This document shows, piece after piece, positions 1 to 9,300 of a stretch of DNA of 36,382 bases. Numbering within the stretch: the stretch's first letter is position 1; every line of letters begins with the position of its first letter. This DNA is from Phycisphaerae bacterium. GTDB lineage: Bacteria; Planctomycetota; Phycisphaerae; Phycisphaerales; UBA1924. The DNA lies in contig JAUHYE010000023.1 in NCBI GenBank assembly GCA_030426395.1, forward strand, positions 1-36,382, written 5' to 3'. The position numbers and the translations under genes are program-made. The notes below the pieces were generated by a model. The model ran no database searches and had not been told where the DNA came from. It was given only the letters and a program-made list of their open reading frames with translations.

Positions 1-1
1 G

Positions 2-193
2 GCGCTGGCCACCGAGACTCGGGCGCAGGCCTCGCCACCGGGGGACTGGTCGATCGAGGCTCGGGCCGACGACGACGTCCTGGTCCAGCAGCGCTTCGCC
101 AAGCTGCGCAAGAACCCCTTCGACGGGCTCCGCCTCGGCCAAGCCCACACCAAGATGGACGTCGACATCCGCCAAACCATGACCGGCGGCTGA
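2..193 (+). CDS. C-terminal fragment of an unidentified protein upstream of the secretion operon
   Basis: An open frame enters from the left window edge and stops at TGA 191-193, giving the last 63 residues of a protein. The tail is hydrophilic and rich in Arg, Asp and Gln, with no membrane segment or cysteine. It includes the stretch RFAKLRKNPFDGLRLGQ. Third-position GC matches the downstream genes, which supports real coding. It lies 63 bp upstream of the first prepilin gene on the same strand, so it probably belongs to the same operon, where a gspG-like or other secretion component would be expected. I do not recognise the family from this fragment and assign no function. Confidence 0.55.
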   Translation, partial: ALATETRAQASPPGDWSIEARADDDVLVQQRFAKLRKNPFDGLRLGQAHTKMDVDIRQTMTGG

Positions 194-256
194 TTCCTGC
201 GTGGCTGAGTACGGACCGGCGGAGATTGGAATCGCCTACTGAGGGGAGCGTCTGGC

Positions 257-1255
257 ATGCGGTGTCGGCGAGGCTTCACATTGGTGGAGGTGCTGGTGGC
301 CCTCGGGCTGCTGGTGCTGATTGCCTCGCTGGCGTTGCCGGTGGCGCTCACCAACACCACCGACGCGCGCGCACGGACGGCCGAACGCATCCTGAAGCTC
401 GCGCCCGCCGTCGCGCGTGGTGAGGCCCAGAGCCGAGGGCTGCCCGTGGCGCTGATGCTCCGCCCCAGCGAGGACGGCACGGAGCTGAGCCTCGAACTGG
501 TGCGCCAGCCCGATCCGCAGGGCGAGAGCGCGCAAGACCTCGAAGCCGACCCGGAGGACATCTCGACCTGGCCCACCGTCGACGAGCCGAAGGCGCTGCC
601 CAGGGGCACGAAGCTGTGGGACGGCGAGATGGCCGAACTCGAAGCGTTCGAGGCGGCGGCCGAAGAGGCGAGCGAAGCGGTCGGCCAAGGGGGTGGGATG
701 CCGCCGCTGGGCGCGTTCACCGAGGATGAGTCCGAGGCGGCCCCGGAAGGCATCGCCGTCGAGCCCGCCGATCCGGTCGTGCTGGCGTGGTTCCTGAGCG
801 ACGGTTCGGCCATGGCCGGCGAGGCGACGGTGGTGCAACTGGCCGATGGCCGCGTGCTGCGGGTTCGCGTGGAGGCACTGACGGGCCGGCTGGAATTCAC
901 GCGGGCGCCCGAACTGGAAGAGGCCGACGAAGAGGAAGCCGACGAGGCGACCGACGACGGCGATCAACCGGCAGGCTCGGAAGAAGAGCAAGCCGAGGGC
1001 GACGAGCCGTCGGAGGCCGAAGCGAACGAGTCGCGCACGTTCGACGAACTGGAGTTCGAGCAGCCCGAGTTTGAGCAACTGGAATTCGAGCAGCTCGAGT
1101 TCGAGCCATTGGAGTTCGAGGACCTGGAATTCGAGGATCTGGGGAGCCGGTTCGATCGTGGTTCCGGCCGTGAATCATCCCGTGATCCTGAGTCGCAGCC
1201 CGAGTCGGAGAGCACGCGCGAGCGCACCAACCCCCAGCCACCGCAGCCGAGATAG
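257..1255 (+). CDS. GspH-like minor pseudopilin with acidic C-terminal extension
   Basis: This is a prepilin-type protein of 332 aa. Residues 1-30 are a short basic leader followed by the class III cleavage motif G/FTLVEVLVAL, with Glu at mature position 5, then a hydrophobic helix. Such proteins are cleaved and N-methylated by the prepilin peptidase and join the T2SS pseudopilus. The start is supported by GAGGGGAG at 242-248, about 8 bp upstream. Order in the operon (before I-, J- and K-like genes) suggests the GspH role. Usual GspH length is about 150-200 aa. Here the C-terminal third is unusual: an Asp/Glu-rich stretch (about residues 216-260), six pentapeptide repeats of the form LEFEQ (from residue 265), then a Ser/Arg/Glu-rich tail. 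The family is clear; the exact subtype is inferred from position. Confidence 0.75.
   Translation: MRCRRGFTLVEVLVALGLLVLIASLALPVALTNTTDARARTAERILKLAPAVARGEAQSRGLPVALMLRPSEDGTELSLELVRQPDPQGESAQDLEADPEDISTWPTVDEPKALPRGTKLWDGEMAELEAFEAAAEEASEAVGQGGGMPPLGAFTEDESEAAPEGIAVEPADPVVLAWFLSDGSAMAGEATVVQLADGRVLRVRVEALTGRLEFTRAPELEEADEEEADEATDDGDQPAGSEEEQAEGDEPSEAEANESRTFDELEFEQPEFEQLEFEQLEFEPLEFEDLEFEDLGSRFDRGSGRESSRDPESQPESESTRERTNPQPPQPR
1049..1138 (+). repeat. Six in-frame 15-bp repeats encoding LEFEQ-type pentapeptides
   Basis: Six consecutive 15-bp units encode LEFEQ, PEFEQ, LEFEQ, LEFEP, LEFED and LEFED within the GspH-like gene. The units differ mainly at synonymous positions and at the last codon. 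The result is a strongly acidic, regularly hydrophobic segment. Confidence 0.85.
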
Positions 1256-1258
1256 ACC

Positions 1259-1747
1259 ATGCCATTCAGGACGCGGCGGAGCCGCAGACCAGTTTGTCAC
1301 CACGGAGGGCGACGCGGACGCCGACGCACGGGCTTCGTGCTGCTCGACCTCGTGCTGGCGCTGGCGATGTTCGTGGTGGGCGGGCTGGCGGTTCTGAGCC
1401 AGCTCGACTTCGGCGCGCGGCGGATCATCGACGCCGAGCAGCGCATGGGCGCCATGGGCGTGGCGCGGACGGCCATGGGCCTGCTCGAGAGCGGCGCGAT
1501 GGGCGACCGGGAGTTGACCGGGCCGGCCACGATGTGGGCCACGCCCGTGACCGAGGGCGTGGCTGCCGATCCGCAGGCCGAGTGGGTGTGCGAGGTGGAG
1601 CTGGAGCCCAGCGAGTGGCCCGCGCTTTCGCTGGCGACGGTGCGCGTGCGGCGGGTGCCGGTGGGCGGTGACGGCGACGCCACGCCCGTGCTCGCGACGC
1701 TGCGGCAGTTGGTGCCGTTCGATGCGGCGGGCGGGGGTGCGCCATGA
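1259..1747 (+). CDS. GspI-like minor pseudopilin
   Basis: A 162-aa protein with an unusually long, arginine-rich leader (about 24 residues) followed by G/FVLLDLVLALAMFVVGGL, a prepilin-type N-terminal helix. In canonical prepilins and GspI, position 5 of the mature protein is Glu; here it is Asp. The remainder is a small globular domain containing the stretch EWVCEVELEPSEWP, similar in layout to GspI. It lies 3 bp after the GspH-like gene and overlaps the next gene by ATGA (1744-1747), indicating translational coupling. Its expected role is the pseudopilus tip complex with the J- and K-like proteins. An alternative start could shorten the leader, but no better ATG or GTG precedes the motif. 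Subtype assignment rests on gene order. Confidence 0.65.
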   Translation: MPFRTRRSRRPVCHHGGRRGRRRTGFVLLDLVLALAMFVVGGLAVLSQLDFGARRIIDAEQRMGAMGVARTAMGLLESGAMGDRELTGPATMWATPVTEGVAADPQAEWVCEVELEPSEWPALSLATVRVRRVPVGGDGDATPVLATLRQLVPFDAAGGGAP

Positions 1748-2433
1748 CCCGTCGTTGCGCGCGCACGTGTGGCTTCACGATGCTCGAGGTGATGATCTCG
1801 ATCGCCATCCTGGCGATGCTGAGCGCGGCGCTCATCACGTTCGGGTTCGGGCTGGCGGGGCGTCGGGACCGGCTCGTGCGCGAGGGCGATCGATCGGCCG
1901 TGCTGGCGCGCGTGCTCGATCGCATCGAGCGGACCGCATCGAGCGCCGAGGAGGACGCCCGGCACGGCGAGGACTGGCTCGAGCTTTCGGGCCGTGGTGT
2001 GTGGCCGGCGACGGATCGCGCAGGCGTGCCGGCGGGGCCCGTGGGGTACACCGGGCGACTGCGGTACACCAAGGACACGGGCGAGTTGACCTGGCGCGAG
2101 GCGGCCGAAACGGGCGAGTCGGTGGAGCTTGTGGTGGGCGACATCGAGGCCGTGCTGGTCGACCACTTCGATGACCTTGTGACGACCTCGGGCAGCCGTC
2201 CGCCGCTGCGCGTGTGCGTATGGCTGGCGCGGCCCGGGTGGGAGCCGTCGCCCGTGGAGGATCTTGAGCTCGTCGATAGCGATGAGATGTTCGACCCTGT
2301 GATGGGCGTTGATCTCGGGGAAGAGGAGCTGCCCGCTCGGCCAGCGGATGTTGTATTCATCGTGCCCAGCCCCGCGGGTGGCAACGCGTCACAGGGGCAG
2401 CCGGCTGGCGACGACATGGGGGCGATGCCATGA
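1744..2433 (+). CDS. GspJ-like minor pseudopilin
   Basis: A 229-aa prepilin-type protein. Leader MTRRCARTC is followed by G/FTMLEVMISIAILAML, a standard class III motif with Glu5 and a hydrophobic helix. The following domain (residues about 40-200) has the size and beta-rich character of GspJ. GspJ normally forms the pseudopilus tip with GspI and GspK. Its ATG overlaps the stop of the previous gene, and its own stop overlaps the ATG of the GspK-like gene at 2430-2433. The C-terminal about 25 residues are Gly/Ala/Asp-rich and probably disordered. Family membership is clear from the N-terminal motif; the J label is from context. Confidence 0.72.
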   Translation: MTRRCARTCGFTMLEVMISIAILAMLSAALITFGFGLAGRRDRLVREGDRSAVLARVLDRIERTASSAEEDARHGEDWLELSGRGVWPATDRAGVPAGPVGYTGRLRYTKDTGELTWREAAETGESVELVVGDIEAVLVDHFDDLVTTSGSRPPLRVCVWLARPGWEPSPVEDLELVDSDEMFDPVMGVDLGEEELPARPADVVFIVPSPAGGNASQGQPAGDDMGAMP

Positions 2434-3764
2434 GGCGTGTGCCCCACGACCGAGGGATCGCGGTGCTGGTCGTGCTGGTGGTGCTGGCCATCGGTGCGCT
2501 GGCGGGCACCGTTGCGCTGCTGGCGGCCCGCAGCGCGGGGGAGGCGACTTCGGTGTCGGCCGGGCGGATCCAGTCTCGGCTGACCATGCGCTCGGGCGTG
2601 CTGGTACTCGAGCAGCTGGCCTTGGAGCAACGCAATGACGTTCTGGGCGGGGCCGAGTTCGAGGTCGACGACCCCATCGAGCTGTTCACCGAGGGCAACC
2701 GGGCGGGGATGTTCCGCCTGGATGCCCGGATGACCGAGACGCCGGTGTCCCTCGACGCGTTGCTGGACGTGAACACGGCCACCGCCGAGATGCTGTCCAA
2801 CCTACCGGGCATGGACGAGACCCTGGGCGATGCGATGGCGGCGGCCCTGCCCGTGCGATCGCTGCGAGAACTGCTCGAGGTCGAGGGCGTGACGGTCGAG
2901 CTTTTGTATGGCGAGTACGACGAGACGGGGCGTTTGGTCTCGCAGGGCGTGCCTCTGGCAAGCCTGCTGACGGTGGGGTCGGTGGATCCTGGCGTTACGG
3001 CTGGTGTGGGCGAAACGCCGGCTGGGCGGGGTCGCGTGGGCCTGGATCGGTTTACCTATTCCTCGTTCGAGCCTGAGCTGGCCGAACTCGTTGGAGAGGC
3101 TGCCGCCGGCGAGTGCGTGCAGTTCCTGATGGGCCAGAGCAGCGTGCCGGCGCTGCCCGGCCCACTGGCCAGCGCGGCGCTGAAGGGTGGCGTGGAGCCG
3201 TCCGCGGTCGGGCTGTGGCTCGACGCGTTGGCTGGCGAGAAGGCGACGCGTGCCGGCTGTGTGGACATCAATCGTGCGCCGGTGGAGGTGCTCGCGGTCA
3301 TCCCCGGGTTTGGCCCGGAGGTCGCGCAGCAGATCGTCGACGCGCGGCAGAGCCTGGGGGCCGAGGAGACGGCCAGCATCCTGTGGCCCTTGGAGCAGGG
3401 CATTGTCGATGAGGAGGGGATGCTGGCGGCAGTGGATCGGATCACGACCAGGAGCGTGCGGTGGGTGTTGCGCGCCGAGGCGGGCGTGGCCACGGTGCGC
3501 GAGCGATCGGCTGGGATCGACTCTCTGGAAGACGCCCAGCGGGCCCGGGCGGGCATGGCCGGCGACGACACGGACAAGCTGGCCGACCGGGTAGCGATGG
3601 ACTACCTGGTGGACTTCTCGGGCGAGCGGCCGGTCGTGGTGCCGCTGGGCGAGGTGAGCATCGCCGGCGAGTTGGCCGCCGTGGCCCGGGTACTGGCCGA
3701 TGCGCGGGAGGCCGAGGGGGATTTCGAGCCGATGCCGGCTCCCAGGGCGGGAGGTCGGCCATGA
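2430..3764 (+). CDS. GspK-like pseudopilus tip protein with helix-hairpin-helix motifs
   Basis: A 444-aa protein starting MRRVPHDRGIAVLVVLVVLAIG. This is a short basic leader and a hydrophobic helix lacking the usual FTLxE motif, as is typical of GspK. Two helix-hairpin-helix-like elements are visible: DVNTATAEMLSNLPGM at about residue 111 and DINRAPVEVLAVIPGFG at about residue 279. This SAM-like fold is characteristic of the large domain of GspK. GspK caps the pseudopilus. At 444 aa it is longer than E. coli-type GspK (about 320 aa). Stop/start overlaps occur on both sides (ATGA at 2430 and 3761). Confidence 0.8.
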   Translation: MRRVPHDRGIAVLVVLVVLAIGALAGTVALLAARSAGEATSVSAGRIQSRLTMRSGVLVLEQLALEQRNDVLGGAEFEVDDPIELFTEGNRAGMFRLDARMTETPVSLDALLDVNTATAEMLSNLPGMDETLGDAMAAALPVRSLRELLEVEGVTVELLYGEYDETGRLVSQGVPLASLLTVGSVDPGVTAGVGETPAGRGRVGLDRFTYSSFEPELAELVGEAAAGECVQFLMGQSSVPALPGPLASAALKGGVEPSAVGLWLDALAGEKATRAGCVDINRAPVEVLAVIPGFGPEVAQQIVDARQSLGAEETASILWPLEQGIVDEEGMLAAVDRITTRSVRWVLRAEAGVATVRERSAGIDSLEDAQRARAGMAGDDTDKLADRVAMDYLVDFSGERPVVVPLGEVSIAGELAAVARVLADAREAEGDFEPMPAPRAGGRP

Positions 3765-5281
3765 GCGGCACGCGCCTGGTGATGGAATGGCACGCCGGCT
3801 GGCTGACGGCCGTGACGGTGGGCACCGAAAAGGGCCGGCCCAAGCTGGGGCCCGGGCTGTGCGTGAAGCTGCCCGATGGCACCTCGAACACCGACTCGGA
3901 AGCGGTCGGCCAGTGGGTGGGCGAACAGATCCGCCAGGCGGGGCTGGGCGGCAGGCCCGTGACGTGGGTGGCGGGGCGTGGCGACCTGCTGCTCAAGAGG
4001 CTGAGCCTGCCCAAGCCGCCGCACGAGAACCAATTGCCCGCGATGGTGAAGCTCCAGATGAGTCGGGCGATGCCGGTGCAGGGCACCGACGCGGCGACGG
4101 ACTTCGTGGTGCTGCGCGAGGAGGGCGGCACGCTCGACCTGCTCGGCGCGTCGGTGCCGGCCGAACGGCTGGTGTGGATGCGCTCGATGCTGGGGGCGGC
4201 CAAGCTGAAGCTGGGCTCGGTGGTGCTGCGGGCCCAGTGCTCGGGGTGCATCGCAGGGCTGCCCGACGCGGGGCACGCTCGGATCGTGGTGTCGCCCGGC
4301 GCGTCGTCGGTCGAGGTCGTGGTGGTCGAGCCGGGCGGCGTGGTCACCAGCCGCGGCGTGGACGCGACGTGGCCCAGCGGTGAGCAGGAGGGTTTCGTCC
4401 GCAGGATCGCCGTCGAGGTGAAGCGGACGTGGATGGGCTACCGGGCGGCGCAGAACTCGCTGCCGGTGGACAGCGCGGTGGTGATCGGCGGGAGCCCCTT
4501 GTGCTCGGCGATCGCGGATGCGGTGGCCGAGGTGATCGAGGCCGAGGCCGTGGCGATGGCGGCCGAGTCGTTCGGGGTGGTCGATGCGTCGAGCACGGTC
4601 GACCCGACGCGGTGGCTTCCGCTGTCTGGCGTGGGGGTGTCGGCGTGCGATCGCATCGACCTGCTGAACCCGACCAAGGCCAAGGCGGCCCGGTCGAAGA
4701 CGCGAGAGCGTGCGATGCTGGTGGCGATGGCGGGCATCGGCATCGTGGGCGCGGCGATCGTGTTCGGGTACCTGAGCCTTGCCGACCTGCGGGACGAGCA
4801 GGATGCGCTCCGCAAACAACGCTCGAGGCTGGCGAACGATTACGAGGCGATGCTGCTGACGCGGTCGCGGCTGGATCACCTCAAGGCACTCCGCGAGAGC
4901 CGGCCAGAGTGGTCGGGCCACCTCGATCGGGTGCTGGGGCACGCGGCGGCGTCGGGCGTGCGCATCGACCAGCTCGGTGGCGCCTCGCGCGGGGGCGTGT
5001 GGTTCGGAGACCCCAAGGGCGAGCGGAACTTCTGGTTCCGCGAGGGTGAGTATCGGCCGGCCGTGCGCGGCGAGCTGACGGTGCAGGGTGTGGCCGACAA
5101 TCGCGAATTGGCCAGCATGGCGCGTGGGCGGCTGGTGAACGACCCCCTGTACATGGTGCAGACGCAGGGTCCAGACGCCGGGCCGAGCTTCAAGCTGGAG
5201 ATCGATACCACGATGCGATCGACGCCGGTGGAGCCCGAGCCGCAAGCCGCAATCGATGAAAAAGCCGGGGGTGAGTCGTGA
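3761..5281 (+). CDS. PilM/GspL-like inner-membrane assembly platform protein
   Basis: A 506-aa protein. I chose ATG 3761, which overlaps the stop of the GspK-like gene, rather than the longer frame from 3461, which lies wholly inside gspK. Residues 1 to about 300 resemble the cytoplasmic actin-like domain of PilM/GspL, including the segment KRLSLPKPPHENQLPAMVKL typical of this group. LLNPTK precedes a single membrane helix at about 317-342. A short coiled coil (DEQDALRKQRSRL) and a periplasmic ferredoxin-like domain similar to PilN/GspL follow. The expected role is to link the secretion ATPase to the periplasmic machinery. The final stop overlaps a GTG start at 5278. Confidence 0.72.
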   Translation: MSGTRLVMEWHAGWLTAVTVGTEKGRPKLGPGLCVKLPDGTSNTDSEAVGQWVGEQIRQAGLGGRPVTWVAGRGDLLLKRLSLPKPPHENQLPAMVKLQMSRAMPVQGTDAATDFVVLREEGGTLDLLGASVPAERLVWMRSMLGAAKLKLGSVVLRAQCSGCIAGLPDAGHARIVVSPGASSVEVVVVEPGGVVTSRGVDATWPSGEQEGFVRRIAVEVKRTWMGYRAAQNSLPVDSAVVIGGSPLCSAIADAVAEVIEAEAVAMAAESFGVVDASSTVDPTRWLPLSGVGVSACDRIDLLNPTKAKAARSKTRERAMLVAMAGIGIVGAAIVFGYLSLADLRDEQDALRKQRSRLANDYEAMLLTRSRLDHLKALRESRPEWSGHLDRVLGHAAASGVRIDQLGGASRGGVWFGDPKGERNFWFREGEYRPAVRGELTVQGVADNRELASMARGRLVNDPLYMVQTQGPDAGPSFKLEIDTTMRSTPVEPEPQAAIDEKAGGES

Positions 5282-6279
5282 ACCCCAGGCTGATGCGGCT
5301 GTTGTTGGTTGCCGGCGGTGCGGTTGGCGTGCTTGCCGTTGGATGGTTTGGCTATTCGCGGTTCTATGCCGGGCCGGCGGCGGAGTTGCGTGCGTCGATT
5401 GCGGAACTCAAGGTCAACAAGAGCAGCTACGAAACGGCGCTGCTGGAAGAGAACAGGATCAATCGAGAGCTCGGTGAGATCATCGCCAGCGCGGTCCACG
5501 GCGATCGAGAGTCGCTCGAGCACCGACTGCGCGTGGCGAGCACGACACTGGCGTTCCAGGCGGGGCTGACCCGGCTGGAGGTCAACTCGCTACCGCCCTC
5601 GTCGCTGGGCAATCCGGCGGGGCGCGCTCGTGGCGTGCGAGATCGTGCCTTCCAGCGCGACCTGCGGGACCGTATCGACGCGAGCGAGGCCCGGATCCAG
5701 ATCAGCGGCGAAGGACCGCTGGAGGCTGTGATGACCGCGCTCGCGACGGCCGAGGCGCAGCGGTGGACGCTGGGCGTCGAGAGTTGGACCGTCAAGCCCG
5801 TGCGCGTGGCCGAGGGACAGCCCGCGGTCTTCTCGCTGACGATGACGCTGACGGTGCTTGTCGTCGATGACGAGGGCTCGCTCGCTGGCGAGATCCCGAT
5901 CGACCCATTGAATGATCTGGCGCTTGCTCGGGTGAACTCGGTGGTGGGGGCGGACCCATTCCGCACCGCGCCGAAGCCGGTGGTGGCCGCTGCGCCACCG
6001 CCGCCCCCGCCTCCGGTTGCGGCATCGCCCCCGCCTCCACCGCCGCCGGCTGGCGCGGGCTGGAAGCTGGTGGGCGTGCTGCAAGGCGAGAGCGGGCGGT
6101 ACGTGATCGTGGTGCACCAGAGCGGCAACCGCCGGACGCTGTCGCCCGGTGACGAAGTGGGCGGGCTGCGGCTCGCGTCGGTACTGGAAGACGTGGCTAC
6201 GTTCGAGGCCAACGAAGAACGATTCGAGGTGCGCAACGGCGAGCAACTCGCCGCCGCGCGCGGAAGGGAACGGCGATGA
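5278..6279 (+). CDS. PilO/GspM-like protein with C-terminal PilP/GspC-like domain
   Basis: A 333-aa protein with a GTG start overlapping the previous stop (GTGA). It has one N-terminal membrane helix (about 5-29), a coiled-coil stretch, then a PilO/GspM-like ferredoxin-like domain (about 60-205). A linker follows with two seven- to eight-proline runs (about 239-259). The last about 70 residues begin WKLVGVLQGESGRYVIVVHQ and include LSPGDEVGGL. This matches the style of the PilP/GspC homology-region domain, which contacts the secretin N0 domain. It would therefore combine GspM-like and GspC-like functions in one chain. It sits immediately upstream of the secretin gene, as its proposed partner. 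The domain assignments are by eye and not from a profile search. Confidence 0.65.
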   Translation: MNPRLMRLLLVAGGAVGVLAVGWFGYSRFYAGPAAELRASIAELKVNKSSYETALLEENRINRELGEIIASAVHGDRESLEHRLRVASTTLAFQAGLTRLEVNSLPPSSLGNPAGRARGVRDRAFQRDLRDRIDASEARIQISGEGPLEAVMTALATAEAQRWTLGVESWTVKPVRVAEGQPAVFSLTMTLTVLVVDDEGSLAGEIPIDPLNDLALARVNSVVGADPFRTAPKPVVAAAPPPPPPPVAASPPPPPPPAGAGWKLVGVLQGESGRYVIVVHQSGNRRTLSPGDEVGGLRLASVLEDVATFEANEERFEVRNGEQLAAARGRERR

Positions 6280-6362
6280 CCGTCGACACGCTACAGCACT
6301 CTGGTTCGGACGGGCAGGCCGCGGAGCGGCCTCATGGATCGAAGGCGAAGGGAGAAGGCCGG

Positions 6363-9300
6363 ATGAGCGCAATTGGGAAGAGCGGCGTGGCCGCGGCGAT
6401 GATGCTGTCGTGTGGCATGGCCGTGAGCGTGCAGGCGGCGCAGGAGTCGGACGCCGGCCAGAAGCCCGGCTCGATGCTGGCCGAGGCGCCCAAGACCGAT
6501 ACACCGGCCGATGGCAAGGTCACTTCGGCAACGCCTATCCGCTTCAGCTTCGAGAACGCGCCGTACTCGGAGGTGCTGGGTTTCTTCTCGCGCGAGGCCG
6601 AAGTCCCGATTATCTATCAAGCCGGTGTGCCCGAGCAGGGCATGACGTTCATCAGCGGGCAGTCATACGACTTTGATACCGCTCTGGACATCTTGAATCG
6701 CTTTCTGTTGCCGCACAAGGTGCGGCTGACGCAGGAGAACGAGTATCTGTACCTGCGTTCGATCGAGGACGCGGCTCGCCAGCCCGGCTCGATCTTCCAG
6801 GGTGATTTGCCCGGCGACGTGCGCGACGGAGAGATCGTCACCCTAGCCGTCCCGCTGACGAACATCGATGCGGCAACCGTTGCCGAGCAGATCAAGGGCA
6901 TGGTGGCGGCGTACGGGTCGCTCGTGCCCGTGCCCTCGCAGAATCTGGTGATCGTGACCGAGACTGGGGAGCAGATTCGCCGCATCCGTGAGGTGCTGCG
7001 TCTGGTCGACAGCCAGCCGCCCAGCGATTCGGATTATCGTGTGTACCCCCTGCGCAACGCGCGCGTGGACGACGTGATCCCCACGCTCCGGACGCTCGTT
7101 CCCGAATATGAAAAGACCATCGAGAAGCAGGGCAACCGGATCGATGTTGTCGACGATGTCTCCAAGCCGCCGGTGCGCTTCGAGCCAAACGAGCGATCGA
7201 ACTCGATCATCGCGATCGGGCCGACGCGTCGGCTGGAGACCGCCGCCCAACTCATCGAGATGTTGGACCAGGGCGAGGGCGGCGCGGTCGACAGCCGCCG
7301 TATGGCCAGTTTCGTGCTCGAGGCGGTGAGTGCGCGCGAGGCATCGCAGCAGCTCGATCGTTTATTCGCGGCATTGCCGAATGACCGCAAGCCGACCATC
7401 ATCCCGATGGAGAGCCAGGGCAAGATCACCGTCGTCGGCAGCGCGTCGCTGGTGATGCAGGCCGAGGCGTTGCTCGGCGAGCTCGACCCGGGGCTGAACG
7501 ATCGCGAGCACAGCGGGCAGCGGACGACCGTCATCTCGCTGGAGCGTGTCGATGCGGCGTCGGTCGAGCGCACGGTGGGGCGGCTGCTCTCGCCTCGCCA
7601 GCAGCAGGTGCTGCGGTTCGCGTCGCTGGGCGAGGGGCGTTCGCTCATGGTCACCGGTCCGGCGGCGGACGTCGAGGCCTTCGAGGAGCTCGCCCGCGCG
7701 TTCGACAGCCAGCAGACCTTTTCGCGCGACGTGCGCACGCTCAACGTCGGTCGCGGCGATCCCCAGGCCGTGGTCGATCGCGCCATGGAGCTGTACGAGC
7801 TGAGCGGCATGGACGAGCGCGAGCCGCTGCGCATCGATGTCGACGCGCCTCGCCGATTGGTGACTGTCGTGGGTCAGCGGGAGGGGCTGGACAAGTTCGT
7901 CGAGTTCATGCAACAGAGCGAGTCGGGCGTGGTCGTCGAGCGTGCGGTGCGCACGTTCCCGTTGGCCTCGGCCAAGCCCAGCGAGGTGGCGCCCGCCGCA
8001 CGGCGCGTGGCCGAGGCGATGTTGCGCCCGAGCGATGGCTCGACGTACGAGGCTCCCGACTTCGAGCCGGTCGACGAGCTCCGGCAGTTGATCGTGCGTG
8101 CGAGCGAGTCGCAGTTCTCGACGATCGAGGCGATCGTCGAGCAGCTCGATACGCCCAGCGGCGGGTCGAGGTTCGTGGTGATCCCTGTTCGCAACACGAC
8201 GCCCAACGAGTTGCTGAACCGTGTGCGGGAGGTGTACGAGGCCGAGGCTTCGCGGCGGAAGGACCCGGCGCTGAACGATCTGGTGCTGACCCCGGATGCC
8301 GCCGCGGGCGCGATCGTGGTTCGCGGCTCGGGGGTGGCGGTGTCGCTGTTCCAGGAGGTTCTCCAGCAGATCCAGCAACTCGTGCCGCCCGCGCAGACAA
8401 CGCGGATGATCGAGTTGCAGAACGCCAACGTGCAGCAGGTGCTGCCGGTCATTAAGAAGCTCATCGCCGATCGCGAGCCGGTCGACCCCGCCCGCGAGGC
8501 GCCCGCGCCCGAGCTGAGCGTGCTCGAGCGTACGAACACGCTGGTGGTGAAGGCCGAGCCCGCGCAGCACGCGATCGTGGCCGAGCTCGTGCAGCGGCTC
8601 GACACGGTCGAGCCACGCGAGCTGCTGCCGATGAAGCTGCTGCAACTCCGCACGGCCAACGCGGCGAACATCGCCAAGATGCTCACCGAGCAGTACGACC
8701 GGCGTCCGCAGGCCGATCGCATGGAGCACCCGGTTGACGTTCGGGCCGACGAGGCGACCAATACGCTGATCGTGTCGGCGCACGAGGACGTGTTCGCCAA
8801 CATCCGGACGGTGGTGGAGGAGATCAACCGCCAGGGCATCCTGGCGCCCGATCGCGCGCCGTTGCTGTTCCGTCTTGCCGTCGCGAAGGCGACCGATGTT
8901 GCGGACGCGATGAACCGGTTGTACCCCGAGCCGCCCATCCCGATGGATCGGCGCGGCCAGCCGATGCCTTGGCTACGCGAGGCGAGGCAGATCGTGGTGT
9001 CGGCCGACGAGTCGAGCAACTCACTGATTATCGATGCGCCGGTGGAGATGCACGAATCGTTACGCGAGCTGGCCCAGCAACTCGACCAGATCGAGGTGGC
9101 CCCGAGTGCCGAGCTGCGCACGTATCGCGTGGTGAACGCCGACGTGTCGACCATCAAGCGTGTGCTCGAGGGCATGGACCGCCAGGGCAACCTGAGCGCT
9201 CCCGCGCCGGCTGGGCGCCAAAGCGTGCGTGTGACGATCGAGGCCGAGCCACAGAGCGGGACGCTGATCGTCGCGGGCGACTCGGTGACGTTCGAGCGTG

